The notes: generated by a model not told the origin, from the letters alone. Shown: positions 52,738 through 62,065, counted from the stretch's first letter. The stretch: DNA of 64,000 nt from Thauera terpenica 58Eu (GCF_000443165.1 NZ_ATJV01000044.1:1-64000), one strand, 5' to 3'. Numbers and translations are program-made.

Positions 52738-53505
52738 ATGCAGATCGAAAACGGCGTGTTTGTGGTGACCGGTGGCGGTTCGGGTCTGGGTGCGGCGACT
52801 GCACGCATGCTGGTCGAGGCGGGTGGGCGCGTGGTGCTGGCGGACGTGAACCGCGAAGCAGGCGAGGCGATTGCGGCCGAGCTGGGCGCGGTGGCGGCCT
52901 TTGTCGCTACCGACGTCACTGACGAGGCCAGCGCCAAGGCCGCGATCGAGCGCGCTGTAACTGGCTTCGGCGGTCTGAATGGTCTCATCAGCTGCGCGGG
53001 CGTGGCGCCGGCGGAGAAGGTCGTGGGGCGTGAGGCACCGCATCGTCTGGAGTCCTTTGCGCGCACCGTGTCGATCAATCTGATCGGCACCTTCAACATG
53101 ATCCGCCTTGCGGCCGATGTCATGAGCAAGGCGGCGCCCGATGCAGGCGGTGAGCGCGGCGTCATCGTCAACACCGCGTCGGTGGCCGCGTTTGATGGCC
53201 AGGTCGGGCAGGCCGCTTATGCCTCGTCCAAGGCGGGCGTGGTCGGGCTGACGCTGCCGGTGGCGCGCGAACTGTCGCGCTTTGGCATCCGCGTGATGAC
53301 GATCGCGCCGGGCATCATGGAGACGCCGATGCTGATGGGCATGCCGCAGGAGGTGCAGGACTCTCTGGGCAAGACGGTTCCGTTCCCGTCGCGGATGGGC
53401 AAGCCGGCCGAGTTTGCGGCGCTGGTGCGGCACATCATCGAAAACGCCTATCTCAACGGCGAGGTCATCCGTCTCGATGGTGCAATTCGCATGTCTGCGA
53501 AGTAA
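52738..53505 (+). CDS. SDR-family 3-hydroxyacyl-CoA dehydrogenase-like protein
   Basis: The 255-residue short-chain dehydrogenase has the NAD motif TGGGSGLG (11-18), catalytic Ser148 (NTASVAAF) and Tyr161/Lys165 (YASSK). Overall it resembles the HSD10-type 3-hydroxy-2-methylbutyryl-/3-hydroxyacyl-CoA dehydrogenases ([30 protein letters not shown]). That would place it in isoleucine or fatty acid breakdown. The LiuR-like operator in its promoter agrees with this. It is monocistronic. A GGGGAG site precedes the ATG. Confidence 0.88.
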   Translation: MQIENGVFVVTGGGSGLGAATARMLVEAGGRVVLADVNREAGEAIAAELGAVAAFVATDVTDEASAKAAIERAVTGFGGLNGLISCAGVAPAEKVVGREAPHRLESFARTVSINLIGTFNMIRLAADVMSKAAPDAGGERGVIVNTASVAAFDGQVGQAAYASSKAGVVGLTLPVARELSRFGIRVMTIAPGIMETPMLMGMPQEVQDSLGKTVPFPSRMGKPAEFAALVRHIIENAYLNGEVIRLDGAIRMSAK

Positions 53506-53622
53506 GTACAGCACCGCTGCGGCTGATGGACTGCCGGCGCGCCCTGGCCCTCGGGCGTGGCGTGCTGCAGTGCAATAGCCGCAGCTGGGGAAATGTGCTA
53601 AAAACAGCCTTCCCGTTTCGAC

Positions 53623-53651
53623 CGCCCCGAATGGATTGTCCCTTCGGGGCG
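53623..53651 (+). promoter_or_regulatory. Hairpin immediately upstream of ccoI
   Basis: CGCCCCGAA (53623-53631) pairs with TTCGGGGCG (53643-53651) around an 11-base loop. It ends 10 bases before the ccoI ATG, and the only purine-rich stretch able to act as ribosome site (CGGGGCG) is in its 3' arm. It could be a weak terminator of the SDR gene or a translation-limiting structure. Confidence 0.55.
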
Positions 53652-53661
53652 CTTTGCATTG

Positions 53662-56157
53662 ATGCCGATGACTGCTGCTGACCTGAGTGCTGCCCCGACC
53701 CAAGAAGGGGGCGATGTCGATTGTTATCACTGCGGCTTGCCGACGCCGTCGAACACGCGGCACTACGTACGCATCGACGGTCGCGAGCGGCGCATGTGCT
53801 GCATCGGCTGTGAGGCAGTAGCGCAGTCCATCGTGGACAACGGCCTGATCGATTATTACCGCCATCGCGATGCAATGCCGGAGACGCGACGCGAGGCGAT
53901 GCCGGTCGAACTGCAGGAGCTCGGTCTTTTCGATCATCCCGATTTCCAGAAGAGCTTTGTGCGCCCGGTGGGCGAGCACGAGCGCGAGGCATCGCTGATT
54001 CTCGAAGGCATCACCTGCGCGGCCTGCGTGTGGCTCAACGAGAGGCATGTGGCGCACCAGGACGGCGTGTCTGCGGTCGAGATCAACTACGCGACCCGGC
54101 GTGCCCGGGTGCGCTGGGATGAGCGCAGGATCAAGCTGTCGGACATCCTCGGCGCCATCCAGGCGATTGGCTACCGTGCCTATCCCTATGATGCCCAGCG
54201 TTCGGAGCAGCTTGCCGAGCGTGAGCGGCGCTCGATGCTGTGGCGGGTGTTCGTCGCTGGTTTCGGCATGATGCAGGTGATGATGTATGCCTTCCCCGTC
54301 TATGTCGCGGCCGAAGGCGACATGAGCTGGGATGTGGAGTTGCTGCTGCGCTGGGCCAGTCTGCTGCTGACCTTGCCGGTGGTGCTGTACTCGGCCGCGC
54401 CTTTCTTTCAGCGCGCGGTGCGCGACATCCGCCTGCGTCGGCTGGGCATGGATGTGCCGGTAGCGCTGGGGGTGGGCAGCGCCTTCCTCGCCAGCCTGTG
54501 GGCCACGCTCAGCGATGGTCCGGAGGTGTATTTCGACTCGGTGACGATGTTCGTGTTCTTCCTTCTCGGTGGTCGATACCTGGAGATGCTGGCGCGCCAG
54601 AAAGCGGTGCGCGGAGTGGAGGAACTGGGCAAGGTGCTGCCGTCCTTCGCCGAGCGCCTCGCGGCCTGGCCCGATCAGGCGCAGGGCGAGCGTGTGCCCG
54701 CGTCTCAGCTCGAGGTGGGCGACATCCTGCGCGTGCGCCCCGGCGAGGTGATCGCAGCCGATGGTCTGGTTGTCGACGGTGTCGGTGAGGTCAATGAGGC
54801 CTTGCTGACAGGCGAGAGCCTGCCGGTCGCGAAACAGGCGGGTGATCGTCTCACGGGCGGTAGCATCAACGTCTCCTCACCCCTGGTGTTCCGTGTCGAA
54901 CAGGTCGGTGATTCGACCCGGCTGGCGGCGATCCGGCGCTTGATGGAGCGCGCAGCCATGGAGAAGCCACGGGTTGCCACGCTGTCGGATCAGGTGGCGG
55001 GCTGGTTCATCCTGACCTTGCTGGTGCTGGCTGTGCTCACCGGCGTTGCCTGGTATTTCATCGACAGCGAGCGTGCCCTGTGGGTGTTCGTTTCGGTGCT
55101 GGTGGTCGCTTGTCCGTGTGCGCTCTCGCTCGCCACGCCGACCGCGCTGACGGTGGGCACCGATGCGATGGCGCGCATGGGGGTGCTGGTCACTCGCGGT
55201 CATGCGATCGAAACGCTGGCGCATGCCAACCATTTCGTGTTCGACAAGACCGGCACGCTGACCTACGGGCGCATGCGGCTTGAGGAGGTGCTGCCGCTCG
55301 GCCCCCAGGCTGCGGCTGAGTTGATCGCGCTGGCTGCGGCGATTGAGCAGGGCTCTGAGCACCCGGTGGCGGCCGGTCTGAGTGAAGCCGCGGCGACGAT
55401 GAGCTTGCCGCAGGTGACTGAATTGCGCGCGCAGACCGGCCAGGGCATGCAGGGGCGCATTGACGGCCAGCTGCTATGGATAGGCCGGCCACAGTATGTC
55501 GCCGATGCCGCAGGCTTAGTCATGCCGGCGGCGCTGGACGTGTTTGCTCGGCAGGGCGGTACGGTTGTGGCGCTGGCGGCTGAAAGCGGCTGGCTGGGCG
55601 TGTTCCGGCTGGCCGATACGGTGCGTGCCGAGGCTGGAACGCTGGTGCAGCAGCTGTCAGCCGAGGGCGTGCGACTGGGCGTACTGTCCGGCGACTCGCC
55701 GCGCGTGGTCGCGACCATTGCGGCTGAGTTGGGTATTGCACAGGCGCAGGGCGGCATGAGCCCGCAGGGCAAGCAGGAGTGGATCGCGCAGTTGCAGCGC
55801 GATCCGCAAGCGGTGGTGGCAATGGTTGGTGATGGCGTCAATGACGCGCCTGTGCTGGCGCAGGCGCACGTCTCGGTCGCGATGGGCGGAGGCACGGACC
55901 TCGCGCGCAATCAGGCCGACATCGTGCTGCTCAATGAGAACCTCGTCAGTCTGGGGCGCGCCGTAGCTCTCGCACGCAAGACGCTGCGCATCATTCGCCA
56001 GAACCTGTGGTGGTCGTTCACCTATAACTTCATTTCGGTGCCACTGGCGATGGCCGGCCTGGTCACACCCTGGATGGCGGGCATCGGCATGGCGGGAAGT
56101 TCCTTGCTGGTGGTGCTCAACGCGATGCGGCTGCAGCGTGTGCCGCGCGTCAAATAG
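53662..56157 (+). CDS. ccoI: Copper-translocating P-type ATPase CcoI (FixI)
   Basis: CcoI exports copper across the inner membrane for assembly of the cbb3 oxidase CuB centre. The 831-residue protein has an N-terminal Cys-rich domain (CYHCG at 21-25, CCIGCE at 46-51), a heavy-metal domain with C119/C122 (GITCAACVW) and eight membrane helices. The transport motif CPC lies near 484 (VACPCALSLATPTA), phosphorylation Asp near 528 (DKTGTLT) and GDGVNDAPV near 723. The Cys-rich N-terminus distinguishes CcoI from CopA. ccoS follows by 21 bases. Confidence 0.95.
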   Translation: MPMTAADLSAAPTQEGGDVDCYHCGLPTPSNTRHYVRIDGRERRMCCIGCEAVAQSIVDNGLIDYYRHRDAMPETRREAMPVELQELGLFDHPDFQKSFVRPVGEHEREASLILEGITCAACVWLNERHVAHQDGVSAVEINYATRRARVRWDERRIKLSDILGAIQAIGYRAYPYDAQRSEQLAERERRSMLWRVFVAGFGMMQVMMYAFPVYVAAEGDMSWDVELLLRWASLLLTLPVVLYSAAPFFQRAVRDIRLRRLGMDVPVALGVGSAFLASLWATLSDGPEVYFDSVTMFVFFLLGGRYLEMLARQKAVRGVEELGKVLPSFAERLAAWPDQAQGERVPASQLEVGDILRVRPGEVIAADGLVVDGVGEVNEALLTGESLPVAKQAGDRLTGGSINVSSPLVFRVEQVGDSTRLAAIRRLMERAAMEKPRVATLSDQVAGWFILTLLVLAVLTGVAWYFIDSERALWVFVSVLVVACPCALSLATPTALTVGTDAMARMGVLVTRGHAIETLAHANHFVFDKTGTLTYGRMRLEEVLPLGPQAAAELIALAAAIEQGSEHPVAAGLSEAAATMSLPQVTELRAQTGQGMQGRIDGQLLWIGRPQYVADAAGLVMPAALDVFARQGGTVVALAAESGWLGVFRLADTVRAEAGTLVQQLSAEGVRLGVLSGDSPRVVATIAAELGIAQAQGGMSPQGKQEWIAQLQRDPQAVVAMVGDGVNDAPVLAQAHVSVAMGGGTDLARNQADIVLLNENLVSLGRAVALARKTLRIIRQNLWWSFTYNFISVPLAMAGLVTPWMAGIGMAGSSLLVVLNAMRLQRVPRVK

Positions 56158-56178
56158 CGGACTCTGGCAGGATTCAGC

Positions 56179-56394
56179 ATGGAAAGTCTTTATCTCCTCA
56201 TTCCGATCTCGGTGATCCTGGTGTTCGTCATCGGTGTGTTGTTCTGGTGGTCTTTGCGCAACGGTCAGTACGATGATCTGGAGGGGCCCGCTTACAGGCT
56301 GCTGATGGACGATCGCGACGAGCTTCCAGCGGAAATGGAGACAGGACGACGGCGTGATACGCAGGCCAAGGTGGATGAAGAGTCGCCGCCGTGA
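56179..56394 (+). CDS. ccoS: cbb3 oxidase maturation protein CcoS
   Basis: CcoS is a small single-helix inner-membrane protein needed to insert cofactors into cbb3 oxidase. The 71 residues show a helix at about 3-25 (SLYLLIPISVILVFVIGVLFWW) and the conserved motif LRNGQYDDLEGPAYRLLMDD. The order ccoI-ccoS upstream of ccoN is typical in this group, whereas ccoGHIS follow ccoNOQP in other bacteria. Confidence 0.93.
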   Translation: MESLYLLIPISVILVFVIGVLFWWSLRNGQYDDLEGPAYRLLMDDRDELPAEMETGRRRDTQAKVDEESPP

Positions 56395-56435
56395 AGGGCC
56401 GATGCCCGCGCGGTGAGCTCTGGAGTCGACGCCTG

Positions 56436-56476
56436 TTGATCCAGGTCAACATGGTCGCTTGCCGTAAGCCCATAAT
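56436..56476 (+). promoter_or_regulatory. FNR-type class II promoter of candidate sRNA
   Basis: TTGATCCAGGTCAA (56436-56449) matches the FNR box with one mismatch. A CATAAT -10 element lies at 56471-56476. Transcription should begin near 56483, putting the FNR box centre about 40.5 bases upstream, the class II activation distance. No -35 element is seen, as expected of FNR-dependent promoters. Confidence 0.7.
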
Positions 56477-56482
56477 CCGCTC

Positions 56483-56578
56483 AGTGCGTTTCATGCGGCG
56501 GCTTTTCAGTCGTCTCGAAACCAGGGTGTTTTGTCTCTCTGTTGGGGTTGGGGTGCGTTGATTCGCACCCTTTTTTTT
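56483..56578 (+). ncRNA. Candidate FNR-dependent small RNA between ccoS and ccoN
   Basis: About 95 nt run from the predicted start to the end of a T-run. The 5' half folds into a long stem: GTTTC (56488-56492) with GAAAC (56517-56521), and inside it GGCGGC (56497-56502) with GTCGTC (56509-56514, two G-U pairs). A U/G-rich single-stranded stretch (GTGTTTTGTCTCTCTGTT) follows, then the terminator hairpin. No ribosome site or plausible coding frame is present. FNR-controlled sRNAs are known elsewhere (FnrS, AniS); homology is not claimed. The alternative is a short 3' trailer of ccoIS. Confidence 0.62.
56551..56578 (+). terminator. Intrinsic terminator between ccoS and ccoN
   Basis: GGGTGCG (56551-56557) pairs with CGCACCC (56564-56570) around TTGATT, followed by eight Ts. 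It ends the candidate sRNA and would also stop ccoIS read-through. From 56579 to 56703 nothing else is seen. Confidence 0.88.
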
Positions 56579-56703
56579 GTCTGTGCGTGACCTGCCCGCC
56601 CGGCAAACCATTCCCCTGTCGCACGCTCTCCCTTCCCATCCGGGTAAATCAGGGTAGTTTGAAGCGCTACGGCTTCCTCCCGTTCCTGCACTGCAATACA
56701 ATG

Positions 56704-56717
56704 TTGATGTGTATCAA
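56704..56717 (+). promoter_or_regulatory. Perfect FNR/ANR box upstream of ccoN
   Basis: TTGATGTGTATCAA matches the FNR consensus exactly and lies 110 bases before the ccoN start codon. No convincing -10 element stands at the class II distance. A TACAAT (56697-56702) overlapping the box on its left could belong to a promoter repressed by FNR. Microaerobic control of ccoNOQP by an FNR homologue is well established in proteobacteria. Confidence 0.75.
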
Positions 56718-56826
56718 TTTGAGGTTCCGGCCTCAGCGTGCCCTTCGCGCCAGATTGGCCAGGGAGTGCGCGTTGGCTCGGGTAGCGTTGCTCAAAATTG
56801 GGGTTTTCAACTAAGAGGTAACTCAC

Positions 56827-58257
56827 ATGCAATCGCAAGCGACTTATAACTATAAAGTCGTGCGGCAGTTCTCCATCATGACGGTGGTGTGGGGCATCGT
56901 GGGCATGCTGGTCGGCGTCATCGTCGCAGCACAGCTCGTGTGGCCTGAACTGAACGTTCACGAATTCCTGCACTTCGGCAGGCTACGTCCGCTTCACACC
57001 AACGCGGTGATCTTCGCGTTTGGCGGTTGCGCCCTGTTCGCCACGTCCTACTACGTGGTTCAGCGCACCTGTCACACCAAGCTGTTTGCGCCCGGACTGG
57101 CCGCATTCACGTTCTGGGGCTGGCAACTCGTGATCGTGCTGGCAGCAATCACGCTGCCGCTCGGTTACACGACCTCGAAGGAATACGCCGAGCTCGAGTG
57201 GCCGATCGACATCCTGATTGCGGTGGTGTGGGTTTCCTACGCCATCGTGTTCTTCGGCACCATCGCCAAGCGCAAGGTGTCGCACATATATGTGGCGAAC
57301 TGGTTCTTCGGTGGTTTCATCCTCACCGTGGCCCTGTTGCACATCGTCAATAGCGCTGCAATCCCGGTTTCGTTCACCGGCATGAAGTCCTACTCGGCCT
57401 ATGCCGGTGTTCAGGATGCGATGGTGCAGTGGTGGTATGGCCACAACGCGGTGGGCTTTTTCCTGACTGCGGGCTTCCTCGGCATGATGTACTACTTCGT
57501 GCCGAAGCAGGCTGAGCGCCCGATCTACTCCTATCGCCTGTCCGTCGTCCACTTCTGGGCGCTGATCTTCACTTACATGTGGGCGGGTCCGCACCACCTG
57601 CACTACACCGCGCTGCCCGACTGGACCCAGTCGGTGGGCATGGTGTTCTCGCTGATCCTGCTGGCACCGTCCTGGGGCGGCATGATCAACGGCGTGATGA
57701 CCCTGTCGGGCGCTTGGCACAAGCTGCGCACCGACCCGATCCTGAAGTTCCTCATCACCTCGCTGTCCTTCTACGGCATGTCGACCTTCGAAGGTCCGAT
57801 GATGGCGGTGAAGACGGTGAACGCGCTGTCGCACTACACCGACTGGACCGTGGGCCACGTGCACTCCGGCGCTCTGGGCTGGGTGGCGATGATCTCGATC
57901 GGTTCGCTCTACTACATGATTCCGCGTCTGTATGGCAAGACCGAGATGTATAGCGTCAAGCTGATCAACGCCCACTTCTGGATCGCCACCATCGGCGTCG
58001 TGCTCTACATCGCTTCGCTGTGGATTGCCGGCGTGATGCAGGGTCTGATGTGGCGTGCGACCAACCCGGACGGCACCCTGACCTACTCCTTTGTGGAGAG
58101 CGTCAAGGCCAGCTACCCGTTCTGGACCATCCGCTTCATCGGCGGTTCGCTCTTCCTCGTCGGCATGTTGTTGATGTTCTACAACATGGTGAAGACCATT
58201 GCCGGCCAGAAGGCCTACGACGCCCCGGTGCTTGCACCGTCGGTTGCTCACGCCTAA
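56827..58257 (+). CDS. ccoN: cbb3 cytochrome oxidase subunit I
   Basis: CcoN is the catalytic 12-helix subunit with low-spin heme b and the heme b3-CuB centre. The 476-residue protein has the heme and copper histidines in conserved settings: [46 protein letters not shown] and [17 protein letters not shown]. An AAGAGGTA site precedes the ATG. It is the first gene of ccoNOQP, a high-affinity terminal oxidase for low oxygen. Confidence 0.98.
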   Translation: MQSQATYNYKVVRQFSIMTVVWGIVGMLVGVIVAAQLVWPELNVHEFLHFGRLRPLHTNAVIFAFGGCALFATSYYVVQRTCHTKLFAPGLAAFTFWGWQLVIVLAAITLPLGYTTSKEYAELEWPIDILIAVVWVSYAIVFFGTIAKRKVSHIYVANWFFGGFILTVALLHIVNSAAIPVSFTGMKSYSAYAGVQDAMVQWWYGHNAVGFFLTAGFLGMMYYFVPKQAERPIYSYRLSVVHFWALIFTYMWAGPHHLHYTALPDWTQSVGMVFSLILLAPSWGGMINGVMTLSGAWHKLRTDPILKFLITSLSFYGMSTFEGPMMAVKTVNALSHYTDWTVGHVHSGALGWVAMISIGSLYYMIPRLYGKTEMYSVKLINAHFWIATIGVVLYIASLWIAGVMQGLMWRATNPDGTLTYSFVESVKASYPFWTIRFIGGSLFLVGMLLMFYNMVKTIAGQKAYDAPVLAPSVAHA

Positions 58258-58272
58258 GGGGAGAACAGGAAC

Positions 58273-58908
58273 ATGGCTCAATCGAAACACGAAAAGATCG
58301 AACGCAACGTATTTCTCATGATCGTCCTCACGCTACTCACCGTGAGCGTGGGCGGTCTGGTGGAAATCGTGCCCTTGTTCTTCCAGCACTCCACCACCTC
58401 GCCCATCGGGCCGGGTGGCAAGCAGCTGGACGTCAAGCCTTACGATGCGGTGCGTCTGGTCGGTCGTGACATCTACATCCGCGAAGGCTGCAGCAATTGC
58501 CACTCGCAGATGATTCGTCCCTTCCGCGCGGAAACCGAGCGCTACGGCCACTATTCGGTGGCGGGGGAGTCGATTTATGACCACCCCTTCCTCTGGGGCT
58601 CCAAGCGTACCGGGCCGGATCTGGCCCGCGTGGGCGGACGCTATTCGGATGAATGGCAGCGCGTGCATCTGCTCAATCCTCGTGACGTGGTGCCCGAGTC
58701 CAACATGCCAGCCTTTCCGTGGCTCGACCGGCCTGTAGTGGCCGATGACATCCAGGACAGGATGCGCGCGTTGAACAAGGTGGGTCTGCACAAGTACAGC
58801 GAGGAGGACATTGCCGCCGCACCCGCTGCGCTCGAGGGCAAGACCGAACTCGATACCGTCGTCGCTTACCTGCAGGAACTGGGCAAAGCTCTGCAGAACG
58901 TGAGGTAA
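58273..58908 (+). CDS. ccoO: cbb3 oxidase cytochrome c subunit CcoO
   Basis: CcoO is the membrane-anchored monoheme cytochrome subunit. The 211-residue protein has an N-terminal anchor (about 12-36) and a heme site C73-C76-H77 in [17 protein letters not shown]. Methionine ligation is in ESNMPAFPW, as usual for the family. It lies 15 bases after ccoN with a ribosome site AGGGGAG. Confidence 0.97.
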   Translation: MAQSKHEKIERNVFLMIVLTLLTVSVGGLVEIVPLFFQHSTTSPIGPGGKQLDVKPYDAVRLVGRDIYIREGCSNCHSQMIRPFRAETERYGHYSVAGESIYDHPFLWGSKRTGPDLARVGGRYSDEWQRVHLLNPRDVVPESNMPAFPWLDRPVVADDIQDRMRALNKVGLHKYSEEDIAAAPAALEGKTELDTVVAYLQELGKALQNVR

Positions 58909-58923
58909 GGGAGAGGACGCGCC

Positions 58924-59112
58924 GTGGATATCAACGTTTTCAGAAGTCTGATCACCGTCGCGGGGTTTCTGTGCTTTCTTGGCATCTGTGCCTGGGCCTA
59001 CAGCAAGCATTCCAAAGCGGGTTTCGATGAGGCGGCGCGCCTGCCCCTGACCGATGACGACCTGCCAGCCGGAAGCGGCTGGCACGAAAAAGAGGTAAAC
59101 AAAAATGGCTGA
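58924..59112 (+). CDS. ccoQ: cbb3 oxidase small subunit CcoQ
   Basis: The 62-residue single-helix protein starts at a GTG (VDINVFRSLITVAGFLCFLG) with GGGAGAGG upstream. CcoQ stabilises the cbb3 complex, especially the CcoP association, under oxygen. The C-terminal DLPAGSGWHEKEVNKNG is hydrophilic. Its stop overlaps the ccoP start by eight bases. Confidence 0.92.
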   Translation: MDINVFRSLITVAGFLCFLGICAWAYSKHSKAGFDEAARLPLTDDDLPAGSGWHEKEVNKNG

Positions 59113-59995
59113 CTTTACCAGCGGTTTCTGGAACATGTATGTGATGGTCTTCGTGGCTCTCTCCATCCTGTTCTGTGTGTTTGTGCTGGCGTCGAACATG
59201 ACCAAGCGCGAGAGCGGGCCGGTTGAACTGCACGGGCACGTGTGGGACGAGACGCTGACCGAGTACAACAACCCCTTGCCGAACTGGTGGATGTATCTGT
59301 TCTGGATCACGATCGTGTTTTCCATCGTGTATCTGGTGATTTATCCGGGTTTTGGCAACGTCAACGAGGGGCGTGGGCAGGTGAGCCAGTACCAGGCGGA
59401 GATGCAGGCCGCGGACGAGAAGTACGGTCCGATCTTTGCCAAGTACCGCAACATGGAACTGGCGGCGGTTGCGGCCGACCCCGAGGCCAATGCCATGGGT
59501 GAGCGCATGTTCCTGACCTACTGCTCGCAGTGCCATGGATCGGCTGCACAGGGTGGGAAGAGCTTCCCGAATCTGACCGACGATGAATGGTTGTGGGGTG
59601 GAGAGCCTGAGGCGATCAAGACCACGATCACCGAGGGTCGTCACGGAGTGATGCCGCCCTTTGGTCCCGCGCTCGGTGGCGAGGGTGTCAAGGACGTCGC
59701 CAACTACGTGCGTTCGCTATCCGGTCTGGCGCATGACTCGCTGCGTGCTCAGCGCGGAAAGGACATGTTCGTCGCCAACTGCGCGGTTTGCCATGCTGAG
59801 GATGGCACGGGCAACACCATGCTGGGCGCGCCCAATCTGACCAACAAGTCGTGGCTGTATGGATCCTCTGAAGCCACCATCATCGAAACCATCACCAAGG
59901 GCCGTAGCAATCAGATGCCGGTCTTTGGCGAGTTTCTCGGCGAAGACAAGGTGCATCTGTTGACCGCTTACGTGATGAGTCTGAGCAAGAAGTAA
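59105..59995 (+). CDS. ccoP: cbb3 oxidase diheme cytochrome subunit CcoP
   Basis: CcoP feeds electrons into CcoO/CcoN. The 296-residue protein has two N-terminal helices (about 8-30 and 60-82), the long-loop type with GPVELHGHVWDETLTEYNNPLPNWW between them, in outline. The heme sites are C140-C143-H144 (CSQCH) and C226-C229-H230 (CAVCH). It ends the ccoNOQP set; a GC-rich hairpin near 60023-60048 follows before ccoG. Confidence 0.97.
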   Translation: MADFTSGFWNMYVMVFVALSILFCVFVLASNMTKRESGPVELHGHVWDETLTEYNNPLPNWWMYLFWITIVFSIVYLVIYPGFGNVNEGRGQVSQYQAEMQAADEKYGPIFAKYRNMELAAVAADPEANAMGERMFLTYCSQCHGSAAQGGKSFPNLTDDEWLWGGEPEAIKTTITEGRHGVMPPFGPALGGEGVKDVANYVRSLSGLAHDSLRAQRGKDMFVANCAVCHAEDGTGNTMLGAPNLTNKSWLYGSSEATIIETITKGRSNQMPVFGEFLGEDKVHLLTAYVMSLSKK

Positions 59996-60090
59996 GAATC
60001 CAGAGCCGTACTGCCGTTCCATCCCCGGGGGGAGGGGCCCTCCCGGGGTCATCAATAAAATAAGAACAAGAATTCATCGGTAAAGCGATC

Positions 60091-61524
60091 ATGAGCAGCC
60101 CATCCCCAAAGCCGCAGCAGGCGCAAAAGTCGAAGGCGCCGCAATCGAGTGACACTCTCTACGAGTCGCGCAAGAAACTCTACGTGCGCGCGGTTACCGG
60201 AGTCTTCGCCAACTGGCGCTGGGCGCTGGTCTGGATCACGCAGATCCTCTTCTATGGTTTGCCGTGGCTGAGCTGGAATGACCGCCAGGCCGTTCTGTTT
60301 CATCTCGCCGAGCGTAAGTTCTACATTTTTGGCACGGTGTTCTGGCCGCAGGATGTGTTCTTTCTCGCCATCCTCCTGATCATCTCCGCCTACGCGCTGT
60401 TCTTCTTCACCGCAATCGCCGGCCGTTTGTGGTGCGGTTACGCCTGTCCGCAGACGGTCTACACCGAAATCTTCATGTGGATAGAGCAGAAGATCGAGGG
60501 CGACCACATCAGGCGCCAGAAGCTCGATCAGGCCCCGATGAGTGCCAACAAACTGTTCCGACGGAGCGCAAAGTTTCTCGTCTGGGGACTGGTGGCGCTA
60601 TGGACGGGCTTCACCTTCGTCGCCTATTTTTCGCCGACCTCCGAGTTGCTGGAAGCAGCCAGGACCTTCAGTTTTGGTCCCTGGGAGCTGTTCTGGATCC
60701 TGTTCTACGGCGCCTTCACGTTTTTGTTTGCGGGCGTCTTGCGTGAGCAGGTGTGCAAGTACATGTGCCCCTATGCCCGCTTCCAGGCGGTGATGTTCGA
60801 TCCCGACACGCTGGTGATCACCTATGACGAGGCGCGTGGCGAGCCGCGCGGCGTGCGCAAGAAGGGCGTCGATCCACGCTCGCTTGGCAAGGGAGACTGC
60901 ATCGATTGCGGGATCTGCGTTCAGGTCTGCCCGACGGGCATCGACATTCGCGATGGTCTGCAATATGAGTGCATCGGTTGTGCGGCGTGCATCGATGCCT
61001 GCGACCAGGTGATGGACAAGATGAATTACCCGCGTGGTCTGATTCGTTACACGACAGAGAACGCGCTGAAGAAGAATTGGGGCAACAAGGAGATCGTGGC
61101 GCACGTGTTCCGTCCGCGCACCTTGATCTACGGCACCGTGCTCGCAGTCGTCTGTCTGGCCTTTGTATGGGGTCTGGCGTCGCGGGACCCGCTTCGTGTC
61201 GACGTCATTCGTGACCGTGCCTCGCTCGCGCGTGAAGTCGAGGGTGGTCAGATCGAGAACGTCTATCGTCTGCATGTGATGAACATGGCGGAGTCGACAC
61301 GTACCTTCACGTTCGAAGTGTCGGGCTTGCCGGGCGTGAAGATTGCGGGAGGGCCACCGCGCATTGAAGTCGGACCGGCCTCTACTCAGTCGGTCACCCT
61401 GCAGGTCCTTGTGCCTTATGACGCAGGCAAGCCGGGCTCGAACGAGATCGAGTTCCTTATCACGGCAGAGGACGATCCTTCCCTGAGTCTGCGTGAAGAA
61501 ACCACCTTCCTGTTGCCGCGCTAA
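60091..61524 (+). CDS. ccoG: cbb3 oxidase accessory protein CcoG (FixG)
   Basis: CcoG is a membrane Fe-S protein that reduces Cu(II) during cbb3 assembly. The 477-residue protein has about five helices and the first cysteine motif in RLWCGYACPQTVYTE. A two-cluster ferredoxin domain (CIDCGICVQVCPTGID and CIGCAACIDACDQV, around 271-310) follows, then a C-terminal immunoglobulin-like periplasmic domain (about 385-477). It follows ccoP by 95 bases and is closely followed by ccoH. Confidence 0.96.
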   Translation: MSSPSPKPQQAQKSKAPQSSDTLYESRKKLYVRAVTGVFANWRWALVWITQILFYGLPWLSWNDRQAVLFHLAERKFYIFGTVFWPQDVFFLAILLIISAYALFFFTAIAGRLWCGYACPQTVYTEIFMWIEQKIEGDHIRRQKLDQAPMSANKLFRRSAKFLVWGLVALWTGFTFVAYFSPTSELLEAARTFSFGPWELFWILFYGAFTFLFAGVLREQVCKYMCPYARFQAVMFDPDTLVITYDEARGEPRGVRKKGVDPRSLGKGDCIDCGICVQVCPTGIDIRDGLQYECIGCAACIDACDQVMDKMNYPRGLIRYTTENALKKNWGNKEIVAHVFRPRTLIYGTVLAVVCLAFVWGLASRDPLRVDVIRDRASLAREVEGGQIENVYRLHVMNMAESTRTFTFEVSGLPGVKIAGGPPRIEVGPASTQSVTLQVLVPYDAGKPGSNEIEFLITAEDDPSLSLREETTFLLPR

Positions 61525-61525
61525 A

Positions 61526-62038
61526 GTGAGCATTACATTGAATGACAAGCCTCCTGCCCCCTGGTATCGCCAGGGTTGGCCCTGGTTTCTTATCGCGCTG
61601 CCGGCGACCGCCGTCATCGCCGGGACGATCACGGCGATCATCGCGGTGCGCACCTTCGACGGCATGGTGGTGGATGACTATTACAAGGAGGGCAAGGCGA
61701 TCGTGCAGACGTTGGGCCGCGTCGAGCGTGCCCACGAGCTTGGTTTGGCCGCTCAGTTGAGCATTCGCAGCGACTTCATTCGCGTCGAGTTGTCGGCCGC
61801 CAGTGTTCAGAGCCTGCCTGCGCGCATCATCCTGACCGTGATTCATCCAACACGCGATGGGGCGGACCAGGAACTGGTGCTTGATTCCGTGCAAGGTGTC
61901 TTTGCCGGGCCGCTTGCGCCGCTGAGCACTGGAAGATGGCTGTTTCAAATAGAAGACGAGTCCCGCAGTTGGAGAATGAACGGGGCCGCTTACCTTCCGA
62001 CAGAGACGGAAATCAGGATTGATCCATCAAATTCGTAA
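61526..62038 (+). CDS. ccoH: cbb3 assembly protein CcoH (FixH)
   Basis: The GTG at 61526, one base after the ccoG stop, gives 170 residues (VSITLNDKPPAPWYRQGWPW). One membrane helix (about 21-43) and a periplasmic FixH domain follow, with the family stretch MVVDDYYKEGKAI. CcoH interacts with CcoN during assembly of the cbb3 complex. A TTG at 61538 is an alternative start; no strong ribosome site is present, so coupling to ccoG is likely. An upstream extension inside ccoG is excluded. Confidence 0.88.
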   Translation: MSITLNDKPPAPWYRQGWPWFLIALPATAVIAGTITAIIAVRTFDGMVVDDYYKEGKAIVQTLGRVERAHELGLAAQLSIRSDFIRVELSAASVQSLPARIILTVIHPTRDGADQELVLDSVQGVFAGPLAPLSTGRWLFQIEDESRSWRMNGAAYLPTETEIRIDPSNS

Positions 62039-62065
62039 GCCGTCAATTTTAAAAGGGGGTATCTC

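Noticed and set aside
60023..60048. GC-rich dyad between ccoP and ccoG as a terminator
   Set aside because: The stem is imperfect and no T-run follows on the plus strand, so termination is not supported, although it might slow read-through.
62019..62030. TTGATccATCAA resembling an FNR box at the end of ccoH
   Set aside because: The half-sites are separated by two bases instead of four and lie within coding sequence.
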